Shown: piece by piece, positions 25,169-34,876 of the stretch
How the letters are laid out: the number at the start of each line of letters is the position of its first letter
Numbering within the stretch: the stretch's first letter is position 1
Assembly (NCBI RefSeq): GCF_021654855.1
Contig: NZ_AP024202.1
Coordinates: 1,612,001-1,676,000 of the forward strand
Length of the DNA stretch: 64,000 nt
Direction: 5' to 3'
From: Thiomicrorhabdus immobilis
GTDB taxonomy: Bacteria; Pseudomonadota; Gammaproteobacteria; Thiomicrospirales; Thiomicrospiraceae
Notes under the pieces: generated by a model
What the model saw: the letters and a program-made list of their open reading frames with translations, nothing else
Databases searched by the model: none
What the model was told of the DNA's origin: nothing
Translations under genes and position numbers: made by a program

Positions 25169-26548
25169 CTACCTATCTTTTAAAGCGGCAAACAGCTTTT
25201 GATGTAATCCGCCAAAACTGCCATTACTCATCATTACCACGGTATCACCAGGTTGAAGTTGTGCCACCAACTGTTCCAACAGCGCTTCATAGCTATTTTG
25301 GACATGAATCGGCTGGCTAAACTCGTCAACAGGCAGTTGCCAGTTCCAGGCATCATCAATAAACGCATAAACTTCATCGGCTTGATTGAAAGCCTGAGGC
25401 AAAGTCGCCTTGTGGATTCCCATACGCATGGTATTGGAACGCGGTTCAAATACGGCAATCAGTCTTCCAGAGTCACCAGGCCTGGTCGATTTGAGTAATT
25501 GGTTTTTAGCCCCTTTCAAGGTGGTATCGATTGCGGTTGGGTGATGGGCGAAATCATCATAAATTTTGATGCCATCCACTTCACCAATCAAAGTCATTCT
25601 ACGGCGAATGCCTTTAAACTCAGACAACCCCTCAACGGCAATACGAGCCAGCACACCACAATGCACGGCAGCAGCTACCGCACTTAAAGCGTTACGGACA
25701 TTGTGCAAGCCGGTTAATGGCCACTTAACACGCCCTAAACAACTGCCCTGATACATCACCTCGAACTCGGAGCCATCTTGTTCGTAAAGTCTATAACTCC
25801 ACTGACCGTTAGAACCTTGTTTTTCAATCGGTGTCCAACAACCTTGCTGAATCACCTCATCCAAATTGGACTCATCGGTTGGCATCACAATCAGACCATT
25901 GCCTGGTACGGTGCGCACCAAGTGATGGAATTGCTTTTGGATGTCTTTGACGGAATCAAAAATATCGGCATGGTCAAATTCCAGGTTGTTCAACACGCAA
26001 GTTCTAGGATGATAATGCACAAATTTAGAGCGCTTATCAAAAAACGCGGTGTCGTACTCATCCGCTTCGACCACAAAAAAAGGGGGATCGCCCAAACGAG
26101 CGGACACCCCGAAATTCTCCGGAACACCACCAATCAAAAAGCCCGGATTGAGTTTGGCATACTCCAGAATCCACGCCACCATCGATGCGGTAGAGGTTTT
26201 ACCATGTGTACCGGCTACAGCGACCACCCAACGGTCTTTTAAGATATGCTCCGCCAACCATTGTGGCCCCGAGGTATAAGACTGTTGTGCATTCAGGGTG
26301 GCTTCCACCGCAACATGGCCACGGCTTTTGGCATTACCGATCACGACATCATCCGGCTCGTGTTTTAAAAATTCGACAGCATCATCTTCCAAAACCCCAA
26401 TTCCAGCTTGTTCAAGCTGGGTACTCATAGGAGGATAAATCGCTTTATCCGAACCGGTTACCTCATGCCCCATCGCTTTGGCTATTTGAGCGATACCGCC
26501 CATAAAGGTTCCGGCAATGCCTAAGATATGAATTTTTTGTGGTTTCAC
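25169..26548 (-). CDS. mpl: UDP-MurNAc:L-alanyl-gamma-D-Glu-meso-DAP ligase (murein peptide recycling)
   Basis: Mur-ligase family enzyme that attaches recycled murein tripeptide to UDP-MurNAc. The N-terminal HILGIAGTFMGGIAQIAKAMGHEVTGSD is typical of Mpl, and the ATP loop is AVAGTHGKTSTASM. DDFAHHPTAI and FEPRSNTMRMG are shared with MurC. Length of 459 residues matches. It diverges from rnd, with the two start codons only about 47 bases apart. One palindrome copy lies inside (T-R-P-G). Confidence 0.92.
   Translation of the reverse strand: MKPQKIHILGIAGTFMGGIAQIAKAMGHEVTGSDKAIYPPMSTQLEQAGIGVLEDDAVEFLKHEPDDVVIGNAKSRGHVAVEATLNAQQSYTSGPQWLAEHILKDRWVVAVAGTHGKTSTASMVAWILEYAKLNPGFLIGGVPENFGVSARLGDPPFFVVEADEYDTAFFDKRSKFVHYHPRTCVLNNLEFDHADIFDSVKDIQKQFHHLVRTVPGNGLIVMPTDESNLDEVIQQGCWTPIEKQGSNGQWSYRLYEQDGSEFEVMYQGSCLGRVKWPLTGLHNVRNALSAVAAAVHCGVLARIAVEGLSEFKGIRRRMTLIGEVDGIKIYDDFAHHPTAIDTTLKGAKNQLLKSTRPGDSGRLIAVFEPRSNTMRMGIHKATLPQAFNQADEVYAFIDDAWNWQLPVDEFSQPIHVQNSYEALLEQLVAQLQPGDTVVMMSNGSFGGLHQKLFAALKDR
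25475..25486. repeat. Dispersed palindrome ACCAGGCCTGGT, copy in mpl
   Basis: Exact copy, read on the minus strand as T-R-P-G. Confidence 0.9.
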
Positions 26549-26595
26549 TGAATTATCCTTGCTCTGACTGTCGCTTACTCTTAAACTCTACGCCT

Positions 26596-27786
26596 ATGAG
26601 TGAACAAACCTATCTATCGATTCTAACCGAATCACAACTAAATGATTACTGCCAACAGATTCTAGCAAATTCCGCCATTGGATGGATTGCGATTGATACA
26701 GAATTTGTACGTGTGGACACTTATTTTCCAGAATTGAGCTTGGTGCAAATTCAAGATTGTTTAGGCAATACCGCGATTATTGACCCAATTGCCATAAAAG
26801 CTAATGCACAAGATGAGAGACCGTTACATGCCCTGGTGGAACTGTTAAGCAGTAAGCAAGTGGTTAAGGTGTTTCATTCTGCACGCCAAGACATCGAAGT
26901 GTTATATCAGTTGGAAGGCATAATGCCCGCGGCGATATTTGACACTCAAATCGCTTCTATTTTTAGAAAACATGGCGACATTGCCGGTTTTGCGCGTGTT
27001 ATCGAAAACGAATTGAATACCAAATTGGATAAAAGCCAGACTCGCACCAATTGGCACCACCGCCCTTTAACGGCTAAACAAATTGAATATGCGCTAGATG
27101 ATGTACGCTTTTTAGCGCCTTTGTATGAAAAATACCAACAAGAACTTACAGAGAGCCAATTGCAGGCGGTAAAGCAAGACTCCGATGCTTTATTGGATGA
27201 AAACCTCTATAAACCAAATCCTGGTAAAGCTGGGGAAAAGGTCAAAGGCACTAAAGGCCTAAAAGGTAAAGGGATTGCGATTATCAATGCCTTGGCACAA
27301 TGGCGTGAACAATATGCAATTGAGCATAATCGCCCCAAAAAATGGGTGATGAGTGACGAGGTACTTGTCTGCATTGCAAAACGTCCACCACAAACCGTGC
27401 AGGCACTGTATAAGGTACCCAATATCAAAGCTTCATCGGTCAAGGGATTTGGGGAACAATGGATTGCCTTAATTGACCAAGTTTTTGCCTTGCCCGCAGC
27501 AGAGCTACCCGTTCCCCAGAAAAGCATAGCTAAAGAAACCGCACAGGAGGAGGTGTTACTCCACTTTGCCAATGCTTTTATCCATCAAGTCGCCTTAGAA
27601 TATAACATGACGGCAAGTCATTTAATTAACAAAACCCAATTGCTTCAAATGATTCGCCAACCGCAAACAAACATACTAGTCGGCTGGCGACAAGCCCTGT
27701 TCGGCAAGAATCTTGAAGCACTTTTACAGGGAAACAGCCAACTCAAAATTGAACAGAACCATGTTGTTTTGGCCAATAAAACGTAA
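26596..27786 (+). CDS. rnd: Ribonuclease D
   Basis: 3'-5' exoribonuclease for tRNA and small-RNA 3' ends. The DEDD catalytic set is visible: IAIDTEFVRVDTYFPELSLVQ, VFHSARQDIEVLY and YALDDVRFLAPLY (DEDDy type). An HRDC-like region follows from about residue 205 (LAQWREQYAIEHNRPKKWVMSDE). I chose the ATG at 26596 (396 residues) over one at 26539 that would overlap the mpl start and add an unrelated Cys-rich segment. Confidence 0.9.
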   Translation: MSEQTYLSILTESQLNDYCQQILANSAIGWIAIDTEFVRVDTYFPELSLVQIQDCLGNTAIIDPIAIKANAQDERPLHALVELLSSKQVVKVFHSARQDIEVLYQLEGIMPAAIFDTQIASIFRKHGDIAGFARVIENELNTKLDKSQTRTNWHHRPLTAKQIEYALDDVRFLAPLYEKYQQELTESQLQAVKQDSDALLDENLYKPNPGKAGEKVKGTKGLKGKGIAIINALAQWREQYAIEHNRPKKWVMSDEVLVCIAKRPPQTVQALYKVPNIKASSVKGFGEQWIALIDQVFALPAAELPVPQKSIAKETAQEEVLLHFANAFIHQVALEYNMTASHLINKTQLLQMIRQPQTNILVGWRQALFGKNLEALLQGNSQLKIEQNHVVLANKT

Positions 27787-27863
27787 AACAATCGACTTAA
27801 AAAATTAACCCACTACCAGCCCATTTTTTTCATAATAGATGATTAAAATCTCAAGGAATAGCC

Positions 27864-29189
27864 GTGAACGTAACACTTTCTGAACATTCTCCATCGGTCA
27901 CAGATACTCAGCCAGCCCAACAAGCTAAAAATGTTCTCTATGCTCAAGCGGGTGGTGTAACGGCGGTCATCAACGTGAGTGCGGCGGCGGTCATCGAAAC
28001 CATACAGCAACACCCAGAAAAATTCGGTAAAACCTATGCTGCAATCAATGGTATTAAAGGGGTACTTGAAGAAGAGTTGGTTGATTTAACCGACATATCA
28101 ACAGCAACCTTAGCAAAGTTGAAATATCAACCGGGAGCCGCGTTCAAGGCTTGTCGTTTTGACTTGGACCCTTTGGAACACAACCCGGAACAATATCGCC
28201 GTGTATTAGAGGTGTTTAAGACCTATGAAATCGGTTACTTTCTTTACAATGGCGGCAATGGTTCTATGGTTACCGCACAGAAAGTGGCAGACTACTGTTG
28301 CCGTCATGGTCACCCGGTAACCTGTGTGGGGGTTGCGAAAACCATCGATAACGACTTGGCTTTATCGCACTGTAGTCCTGGCTTTGGCAGTGCGGCAAAA
28401 TATCTGGCTACCAGTTTTTTGAATGCTACTTTAGATATCATCGCAATGCATGAAACCTCTACCAAGTTTTTTGTGTTGGAGGCTATGGGCCGAAATACCG
28501 GTTGGTTAACCCTTGCTACAGGGCTAATCAAAGACGTTATTCCAGATGCTCCAATTATTATCCTACCGGCAGAACGCCCTTTTAATGAACAAGCTTTTTT
28601 TGATAAAGTTGATCATTTTATCGCCACACAAGGCTACTGTGTTTGCGCGGTTTCCGAGGGACTCGTTAAGGAGAATGGCGACTATATTTCCATCGCCAAC
28701 ATAGAACACACCCATGAGCGTGACTATGTTCAGTTGGGTGGCGTTGGGGCAACTTTGGCGCATTTGGTGGGCAAACATTTGAACAGTAAAACCCATTACG
28801 CGATACCGGACTATTGCCAACGCTCAGCCAGCCACATGGTATCTCAGACCGATTGGCAGATGGCTTATGATGCCGGTAAAGAGGCCGTTAATGCGGCTTT
28901 TAGAGGTGAGCACGGCGTGTTACCAATAATTGAATTAACCTCTACTGAGCCATTTGAATATCGATTTAAAACGGTGGAATTAAATGCGGTAGCGGATTTA
29001 GAAAATACCGTACCTGACCACTTTTTAACAGAAGATGGCATGGATATCACTCAAGCGGCATTAGACTACTTACGCCCCTTAATTCAAGGTGAACATGGCG
29101 CACCTTTTAAGAAAGGTTTACCGGATATTGCTCCTATTGCGTTTACCCTTGTTGATAAACAGTTACCGGCTTTTAAGGCGCTCAAATAA
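27864..29189 (+). CDS. 6-phosphofructokinase, probably PPi-dependent
   Basis: Phosphorylates fructose 6-phosphate, probably reversibly with pyrophosphate. Family motifs: AQAGGVTAVINVSAAAVIE, the diphosphate-site YNGGNGSM, and VGVAKTIDNDL, whose Lys (Gly in ATP enzymes) marks the PPi group. Unusually the GGDD/GGND position reads GGNG, with Gly as in ATP-dependent enzymes, so the donor is not settled. EAMGRNTGWL binds the sugar phosphate. Length of 441 residues suits the PPi clade used by methylotrophs and sulfur oxidisers. It starts at GTG with AAGGA upstream. Confidence 0.82.
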   Translation: MNVTLSEHSPSVTDTQPAQQAKNVLYAQAGGVTAVINVSAAAVIETIQQHPEKFGKTYAAINGIKGVLEEELVDLTDISTATLAKLKYQPGAAFKACRFDLDPLEHNPEQYRRVLEVFKTYEIGYFLYNGGNGSMVTAQKVADYCCRHGHPVTCVGVAKTIDNDLALSHCSPGFGSAAKYLATSFLNATLDIIAMHETSTKFFVLEAMGRNTGWLTLATGLIKDVIPDAPIIILPAERPFNEQAFFDKVDHFIATQGYCVCAVSEGLVKENGDYISIANIEHTHERDYVQLGGVGATLAHLVGKHLNSKTHYAIPDYCQRSASHMVSQTDWQMAYDAGKEAVNAAFRGEHGVLPIIELTSTEPFEYRFKTVELNAVADLENTVPDHFLTEDGMDITQAALDYLRPLIQGEHGAPFKKGLPDIAPIAFTLVDKQLPAFKALK

Positions 29190-29257
29190 AGCTAACTGAA
29201 GGGAATCTATTTCCAATCCGTTGCCTAACTTGAATACAAACCACCTTTTGAATACCG

Positions 29258-32188
29258 CTAATCCTGATTCCATTGTTGGATATATTTTAAAGTCTCCTCA
29301 TTTGGCATAGGACGGGAATAGAAGAAACCTTGAATATGTGCACAACCACTTTCTAATAAGAAGTCTCTTTGTTCAGAAGTTTCAACCCCCTCGGCAAGCA
29401 CATCAATCCCCAGGTTTTTCGCCATCATGATAATGATACGGGCAATCGTGCTGTCTTCATCATCTTCTGGTAGGTCTTTAATGAACGAACGGTCAATTTT
29501 CAATTTACTGACGGGTAAACGTTTTAAATAGGCTAAAGAGGAATATCCGGTTCCAAAATCGTCTATGGCAATACCAATACCTAAAGATTTAACTTGAACC
29601 AAAACCTGTTTCATCGCTTCAAGGTTTTTCATGATATCACTTTCAGTCAACTCCAGAGTTAACCACTCTGCACGACATTGAGTATGTAGGATACAATTTT
29701 GTAGAAAATCGATAAAATCCGCTTTTTGAACCTGTTTCACCGCTAAGTTAATCGATAAAACACCGGGGTTAAGGCCTTGAGAATACCAAATCGACCATTG
29801 TTTCATCGCACTTTTCATCACCAAACGATCTAAATCAACAATCATGCCGGTTTCTTCGGCTATAGGAATAAATTTATCGGGGGTTACAATCCCTAAGGAT
29901 GGATGCTTCCACCTTACCAAAGCCTCCATGCCTATGATTTTATTTTCCAAAGCATTAATCTGCGGCTGATAATACACTTCAAATTCATTATTCAGAATGG
30001 CTTGCCTTAAACTGGCTTGCATGGCCACATGTTCAAATGCAACCTGTGTCATATCCTCTGTATAAAATTGAAAATTATCCCGGCCATTATCCTTGGCGCG
30101 GTACATCGCCGCATCCGCATATTTTAATAATGATTCGGCATTTTCCGCATCACTTGGATAGATGCTAATTCCAACACTGCTCGAAAGATAAAAAGTATCA
30201 TTATTAATAAGAAACGCTTCTTTTGTAATATTGATAATCTTTTGAGCAAGAAGTGAAATATCACGAACATGCTCGATATCCTCCATGACGATGGTGAATT
30301 CGTCCCCACCTAATCGAGCAAGCGTATCTGATTTGCGAATGCTATTTTGTAATCTGCTCGCGACTTCTTTCAACACCAAATCGCCAACCTCATGCCCCAT
30401 GGAGTCATTAATCTGCTTGAAGTGATCTAAGTCGATAAACAATAAAGCAAACTGGTTGTCATTTCGATTAGCCTGAAAAATGGCGTGCTTTAACCTGTCT
30501 TGAAGCAACAATCTATTCGGTAAGTTAGTTAAACTGTCATGGTGCGCTTGGTAATGTAAGATATTTTGTTGCTCTACAAGGGTGTTTTCAATCCTACGCC
30601 TTTCAGAAATATCTTCGTAGGTTCCTAAAATACCAATCACTTCACCATGCGCATTTTCTAAAGGTACTTTAGAAGTAGAAAGCACAATAGTTTCACCCTC
30701 TTCATTGGTTTGCTCTTCTTCAAAATGAAGTTTAGGAGTTCGACTCGTCATAACCGCCAAATCATCGATACGGTAGGCGTCACCGTCTGTTGCCGCCCAA
30801 GGCATCTCTTTGTCCGTTTTACCAATCAATTCATCTAAAGAGGCTAGCTGCGCATCTTCCAGAAATAATTTATTCGCGCCTAAATACCTTCCATCAATGT
30901 CTTTCCAGAAAATTCTGACGGGGACATTGTTAACAATATTTTGTAATAGATTGAATTGGTTTTGCAAAGCCTGTTCCGCATCTTTCAAATCTGAAATATC
31001 GGCGTCAAAAACAGCATAACAAGGCCTATTACGGTAATTAATTCTTTGCAATGTCCCATGCACAGGATAATAGGAACCATCCTTGCGACGATGCACAGAA
31101 ACATTCTTCATCTTGTCAAGGTTTTTGCCTGCAGTTTTTAAACCTTGTACATTTTCAGGGGTCAAAAATGGATTGAGGTCGTAAACTGAAAAGCTTAATA
31201 ACTCTTCAACAGAATAGCCGGTATTACTGCTGGCACTATCATTCACATAGAGATATTGATCGGTTTCATAATCAACGATATAAAGTTCTTGCTGAGCGAC
31301 TCTAATCAACCGAGCGAGTTCATCATTTTCTTTCTGAAGTTGGGTTTTACGGGTGATATCAATGGTTGACCCAAACAGCTTAATTGGGGTGCCGTGCTCA
31401 TCGAATATGGCTTTACCGAATATCTGCAGGGTGAGATAGCTATTATCACTTTTGGTGACATTAACAATCGTCTGTCTAGGTTCACCAGTTGTAAGAAGTA
31501 ATTGCATCTCTTTTTGTATGTGCTTTACATCATCCCGGCCTAAACGCGAATAGAAGTCATCCATAGAAGGTTGAAAGGATTTTGGATCTTCACCATAAAT
31601 CGTAAACATCTCCTCTGACCAACTTAATGAACCATCGATTAAATCTACCTCCCAACTACCAATCTGCGCATTTTTTTGGGTCTCTCTTAAAGCAAGTTCA
31701 CTACTTTTTAGTCTTTCATTTTTCTGAATAAGCAATTCAGATTTCGCCTGCAACTCTAAAACCAGCTCTTCAGGTGTATCGATTTCAACAAAAACAACTA
31801 AGTGACAGTTATCTGCAATATTGCTTTCTATATGCGATGTGATTTGAAACCATTTTTCCGAGCCGTCTTTACAGGTAACTCTTGCCGGAATACCGAGTAA
31901 AGTTTGGTTATCCCGTCTTGCCTGCTTCAGTTCAGCAAACCACTCTTGGAAAATAAAATGTTGGTAGGATTTATCTGGATACGCAATCGTAAACCAATCA
32001 CGATCCGTTGGAATATCTTGCTGGTTATATCCAATGCTTTGAGTAAACTCGGGATTTACATAAAGAATCTCATCGTACTCTTCCCCGTTTTCATCTACTC
32101 TGCGCCTATTCAAAGTGACTGGATTAGGAAAAAGACTTAACACCTTTTGAATTGTTTCTAAATCTACTTCCTCAACAAACAAACTCAT
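29258..32188 (-). CDS. Soluble PAS-GGDEF-EAL cyclic-di-GMP enzyme
   Basis: A 976-residue signalling protein without membrane segments. About four PAS domains (roughly 5-130, 165-290, 295-400, 415-530) precede a GGDEF domain (motif GGDEF near 626) and an EAL domain (MEALVRWKHPS near 752). Both motifs are intact, and RKSD about nine residues before GGDEF matches the inhibitory I-site, so it could both make and degrade cyclic-di-GMP. EAL-domain metal and catalytic residues appear present (ELTESDIM, AIDDFGTGYSSLAYLKRLP, AEGVET). PAS1 and PAS2 may sense redox or small ligands. It is not LapD-like because it lacks HAMP and periplasmic parts. Confidence 0.9.
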   Translation of the reverse strand: MSLFVEEVDLETIQKVLSLFPNPVTLNRRRVDENGEEYDEILYVNPEFTQSIGYNQQDIPTDRDWFTIAYPDKSYQHFIFQEWFAELKQARRDNQTLLGIPARVTCKDGSEKWFQITSHIESNIADNCHLVVFVEIDTPEELVLELQAKSELLIQKNERLKSSELALRETQKNAQIGSWEVDLIDGSLSWSEEMFTIYGEDPKSFQPSMDDFYSRLGRDDVKHIQKEMQLLLTTGEPRQTIVNVTKSDNSYLTLQIFGKAIFDEHGTPIKLFGSTIDITRKTQLQKENDELARLIRVAQQELYIVDYETDQYLYVNDSASSNTGYSVEELLSFSVYDLNPFLTPENVQGLKTAGKNLDKMKNVSVHRRKDGSYYPVHGTLQRINYRNRPCYAVFDADISDLKDAEQALQNQFNLLQNIVNNVPVRIFWKDIDGRYLGANKLFLEDAQLASLDELIGKTDKEMPWAATDGDAYRIDDLAVMTSRTPKLHFEEEQTNEEGETIVLSTSKVPLENAHGEVIGILGTYEDISERRRIENTLVEQQNILHYQAHHDSLTNLPNRLLLQDRLKHAIFQANRNDNQFALLFIDLDHFKQINDSMGHEVGDLVLKEVASRLQNSIRKSDTLARLGGDEFTIVMEDIEHVRDISLLAQKIINITKEAFLINNDTFYLSSSVGISIYPSDAENAESLLKYADAAMYRAKDNGRDNFQFYTEDMTQVAFEHVAMQASLRQAILNNEFEVYYQPQINALENKIIGMEALVRWKHPSLGIVTPDKFIPIAEETGMIVDLDRLVMKSAMKQWSIWYSQGLNPGVLSINLAVKQVQKADFIDFLQNCILHTQCRAEWLTLELTESDIMKNLEAMKQVLVQVKSLGIGIAIDDFGTGYSSLAYLKRLPVSKLKIDRSFIKDLPEDDEDSTIARIIIMMAKNLGIDVLAEGVETSEQRDFLLESGCAHIQGFFYSRPMPNEETLKYIQQWNQD

Positions 32189-32300
32189 TCAACAAACCTT
32201 AAATTTAAATATACTCGCAAACATCATACTTTTTTGCACGGAAAATCGATTATAGCCTTTCAATAAAGACCGTGTCTTAAAAATATCTATGCCTGGATTA

Positions 32301-32312
32301 ACCAGGCCTGGT
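32301..32312. repeat. Dispersed palindrome ACCAGGCCTGGT inside a 20-base palindrome
   Basis: An exact copy extended to ATTAACCAGGCCTGGTTAAT (32297-32316), a perfect 20-base palindrome, followed by a C/T-rich stretch ending in six T. It lies between the GGDEF/EAL gene start and the lipoprotein gene end. Confidence 0.9.
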
Positions 32313-32337
32313 TAATTTCTCCTCTTTTTTAAGGCAC

Positions 32338-32365
32338 AAAAAAACCCGCTTAAATGCGGGCTTGT
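32338..32365 (-). terminator. Terminator of the lipoprotein gene
   Basis: On the minus strand GCCCGC and GCGGGT pair across a six-base loop and run into seven T residues. Strong intrinsic terminator, 24 bases after the stop. Confidence 0.9.
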
Positions 32366-32388
32366 TTTGACTCTATGTAAACTAGGTA

Positions 32389-32964
32389 TTAGTGCATACC
32401 TTTAAATTCAGCCATTAATTCAGCAGGTTTATGCTTCTTGTTCTTTTTATTCAAGACATAGACAACCGTTTCACCTTTTGGACCAGCACCGATTTCAGTA
32501 AACATATAAACAGGTTCACCGACTTTACGTACGAAGTCCATATCGGCTTTATCATTGAATACATAAATTCTGTTGTTTTTATACATTTCACCATAGAATT
32601 TAGCTACTTCACTCTTACCATCCCAAAGCATTGCTGCTGGCGTGTTTTCACCTTTCTTCTTATCCGCTTTTGGTAAACCAAACACCACAGTTTCACCGTT
32701 AGGTCCAGCACCTATACGTGTTAAACGGAAAGCGGTTTCTCCTACCTCTTTATAAGAGGCAAATGTTTTGTAATCGTAAAATTGGTTAATACGACCTTCA
32801 TCATGTGATTCAAAAAGGGTAATTGCAGAAGCTTGTTCTGTAGCCGCAGGTGCAGACATTTCAGCAGGCTTTACGTCTGCAGTTTTAGTTTCTGTAGAAT
32901 TACACGCTGTCAACGCAAAAGAAGAAGCTACAACCGTCGCAGCAAATAAAGGTAATAAACGCAT
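32389..32964 (-). CDS. Lipoprotein with duplicated GAGPxGETVV motif
   Basis: A 191-residue exported protein. The signal peptide ends in a lipobox (SFALTAC), so Cys21 is probably lipidated. The mature part contains two related halves, each with a glycine-rich element: GAGPNGETVVFGLPK near 85-100 and GAGPKGETVVYVLNKKNKK near 160-178. Each follows a similar GE-x-x-(F/M)-x-x-T-x-I lead-in. The family is not recognised. It stands alone with its own terminator. Confidence 0.6.
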   Translation of the reverse strand: MRLLPLFAATVVASSFALTACNSTETKTADVKPAEMSAPAATEQASAITLFESHDEGRINQFYDYKTFASYKEVGETAFRLTRIGAGPNGETVVFGLPKADKKKGENTPAAMLWDGKSEVAKFYGEMYKNNRIYVFNDKADMDFVRKVGEPVYMFTEIGAGPKGETVVYVLNKKNKKHKPAELMAEFKGMH

Positions 32965-33210
32965 ATAAAATCCTAAAAATTAAAGTGTTAAATTTTCTGT
33001 TCAACCACCAACAGCCAAACTTGATGTGGCTATTCTAATTTTGTAATTTAAAATTTAGATAACAACAAAATGACAGTTTTGTGACCAACCACCACAAAAC
33101 AGAGATTATTTGGCTTAGCTCTTCACAAAAATGACATAAAACACCCAGCCAACCGTATTTTTAGATAACATAGCACATTGTTATAAAACCCAATCCTAAA
33201 GGAAAAATAC

Positions 33211-34050
33211 ATGTTGGTTACTCATTCTGGTCGTTTTCATGCAGACGAGGTATTCGCTATCTCAATGGTACAAATGGTTGAGGAACATGAAATAGTTCGT
33301 AGTCGTGATGACGAAGTCATCAAGCAGGCCAAGATTGTCTTGGATGTTGGTGCAGAATATGATCCAAACACATTACGCTTCGACCATCACCAAAACAGCT
33401 TTACCGAAGCTCGTGAAGATGGGACTCCATTTGCCACGGCTGGGTTAATATGGCGACACTATGCAAAACGCATTTTTGAATCTAAAGGTTTGAAAAGTGA
33501 CTACGAAATTGCATTTGCCACCAAATGGGTTGATGACAAACTCATTAAGGATATAGACGCCGTTGATAACGGGCTTTTTCAAGAAGACCCTCGCCCTTCT
33601 GTTTCGCTGCTGATTGCCATGATGAATGAAAGCTCTGATGAACCTGAAAAGCAGGAGATTGCTTTTAATAAAGCGCTTGAGTTTACCAGCGGTATTTTAG
33701 AGAATTTCATTATCGCGGCGATCAAAGAAGCCGAAGTGGTCGTTGAACTGGAAGAGTATGCAAAAACCGTAGAAAACGGAATATTGCTGCTCGATAAAAA
33801 CCTGCCTTTTAAGGACTTTATCCGTTCACACCCAGAAATCACTCGTGTTGTTTATCCAAGAAGTGAAGAACAATACGGTGTATTTTGCAATAGCCAACAA
33901 AACCATTTACCAGAACGTTTTAGAGGGTTAAGGGATAACGAGCTGAATGAAGTTTCGGGATTAACCGATACCATATTCTGTCACAAGTCTGGCTTTATGG
34001 CCGTTACCTTAAGTTTAGAAAGCGCATTGTTCTTAGCAAAAAGTAACTAA
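33211..34050 (+). CDS. MYG1 family (UPF0160) DHH-like hydrolase
   Basis: A 279-residue protein related to eukaryotic MYG1, whose mammalian member is a 3'-5' RNA exonuclease; the bacterial substrate is unknown. Metal-site motifs are THSGRFHADEVFA (His, Asp), VLDVGAEYDP and LRFDHHQNSF (DHH). The start has AAAGGA. It is followed by a two-way terminator hairpin and is probably monocistronic. Confidence 0.85.
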   Translation: MLVTHSGRFHADEVFAISMVQMVEEHEIVRSRDDEVIKQAKIVLDVGAEYDPNTLRFDHHQNSFTEAREDGTPFATAGLIWRHYAKRIFESKGLKSDYEIAFATKWVDDKLIKDIDAVDNGLFQEDPRPSVSLLIAMMNESSDEPEKQEIAFNKALEFTSGILENFIIAAIKEAEVVVELEEYAKTVENGILLLDKNLPFKDFIRSHPEITRVVYPRSEEQYGVFCNSQQNHLPERFRGLRDNELNEVSGLTDTIFCHKSGFMAVTLSLESALFLAKSN

Positions 34051-34097
34051 ACAACAATCTTATACCCAACACAGTGACCACAAAGATAAAAAGAGAC

Positions 34098-34127
34098 AAA
34101 AAGAGTTTACATATAAACTCTTTTTGA
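34098..34127. terminator. Bidirectional terminator after the MYG1-like gene
   Basis: AAAAAGAGTTTA (34098-34109) and TAAACTCTTTTT (34114-34125) form a perfect stem with a four-base loop, flanked by A-rich and T-rich tracts that serve both strands. Confidence 0.85.
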
Positions 34128-34237
34128 GCTAACCAACTTATCGTTAATTCCAGTCTTTTTTAAATCACTCAAGTCCATTTTCCGGCTTTACATAAAATAA
34201 AACAGGCATCTCATGTATATTGGTCAGCACAGAATGC

Positions 34238-34582
34238 TTAACGTTGGTTTTTATTTTGAAGTTCAATCAACAAAGCCTTTCGTTCATCATTTAAAGCGTT
34301 CAGTTTTTGATGATCCAATAAACCGCCTGAATTGCAAGTGATAGCCCTTAAAGGTCTAATTGACTCTATATCGATCTCCAGTAGCCGATCATTGATTTGA
34401 TTTATTCTTTCAGGGGTCAATTCATAGACTTTCCTATCATCAACCTTCTCAAAGGTAGCCCCATCACTCAAACTCTCATATTCCATTTGAGAAATTTCAA
34501 TCCAATCAATGTGTATCAAAAACTCTTGCTGGGCTGGAATAGCAAACACTTTTCTATTTTTATTATTTCTGAAATAACGCAT
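34238..34582 (-). CDS. Hypothetical protein
   Basis: A 114-residue protein, not recognised. The C-terminal half (INDRLLEIDIESIRPLRAI... followed by a helical ERKALLIELQ) has a pattern seen in some phage tail-associated and other accessory proteins, but the match is weak. GAGGG precedes the ATG. No signal peptide. It lies between the MYG1-like gene and the adhesin, both separated by terminators. Confidence 0.45.
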   Translation of the reverse strand: MRYFRNNKNRKVFAIPAQQEFLIHIDWIEISQMEYESLSDGATFEKVDDRKVYELTPERINQINDRLLEIDIESIRPLRAITCNSGGLLDHQKLNALNDERKALLIELQNKNQR

Positions 34583-34787
34583 AGTTTGCCCTCAATCTTA
34601 TTGATTTATAGTTAAGAATTTCAGGTCTATCACCAAGTACAAAACCAATCTAACAAATAAAGCACATTATCCAATATAGCATTGAAAAATATAGAAAAAA
34701 ATAAAAATAGATAATTTATATTTTCACCTTAATCAAGATTAACGATCAATTTTCTTAACTTGAAGCTATGATTTTTCAGGTTTACCA
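34583..34787. other. AT-rich gap
   Basis: A very AT-rich stretch between the hypothetical gene and the adhesin terminator. It holds the promoter of the hypothetical gene; nothing else is recognised. Confidence 0.4.
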
Positions 34788-34834
34788 TAAAAAAACACCC
34801 GTTTACCTAAACTAAAGGTAACGGGTGTTTATTT
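34788..34834 (-). terminator. Terminator of the adhesin gene
   Basis: On the minus strand AAACACCCGTTACC pairs with GGTAAACGGGTGTTT (one bulge) and runs into seven T residues, 43 bases after the adhesin stop. Confidence 0.85.
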
Positions 34835-34876
34835 TGGAAAATTAAAACCTGATATCTGAACGTTAAATTTTATCCG

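Noticed and set aside
25499-26430. Plus-strand frames opposite mpl
   Set aside because: Overlapping antisense frames without recognisable motifs; mpl fully explains the region.
29258-32188. GGDEF-EAL protein considered as LapD
   Set aside because: It is soluble with PAS domains and intact GGDEF and EAL motifs; LapD is membrane-bound with HAMP and degenerate motifs.
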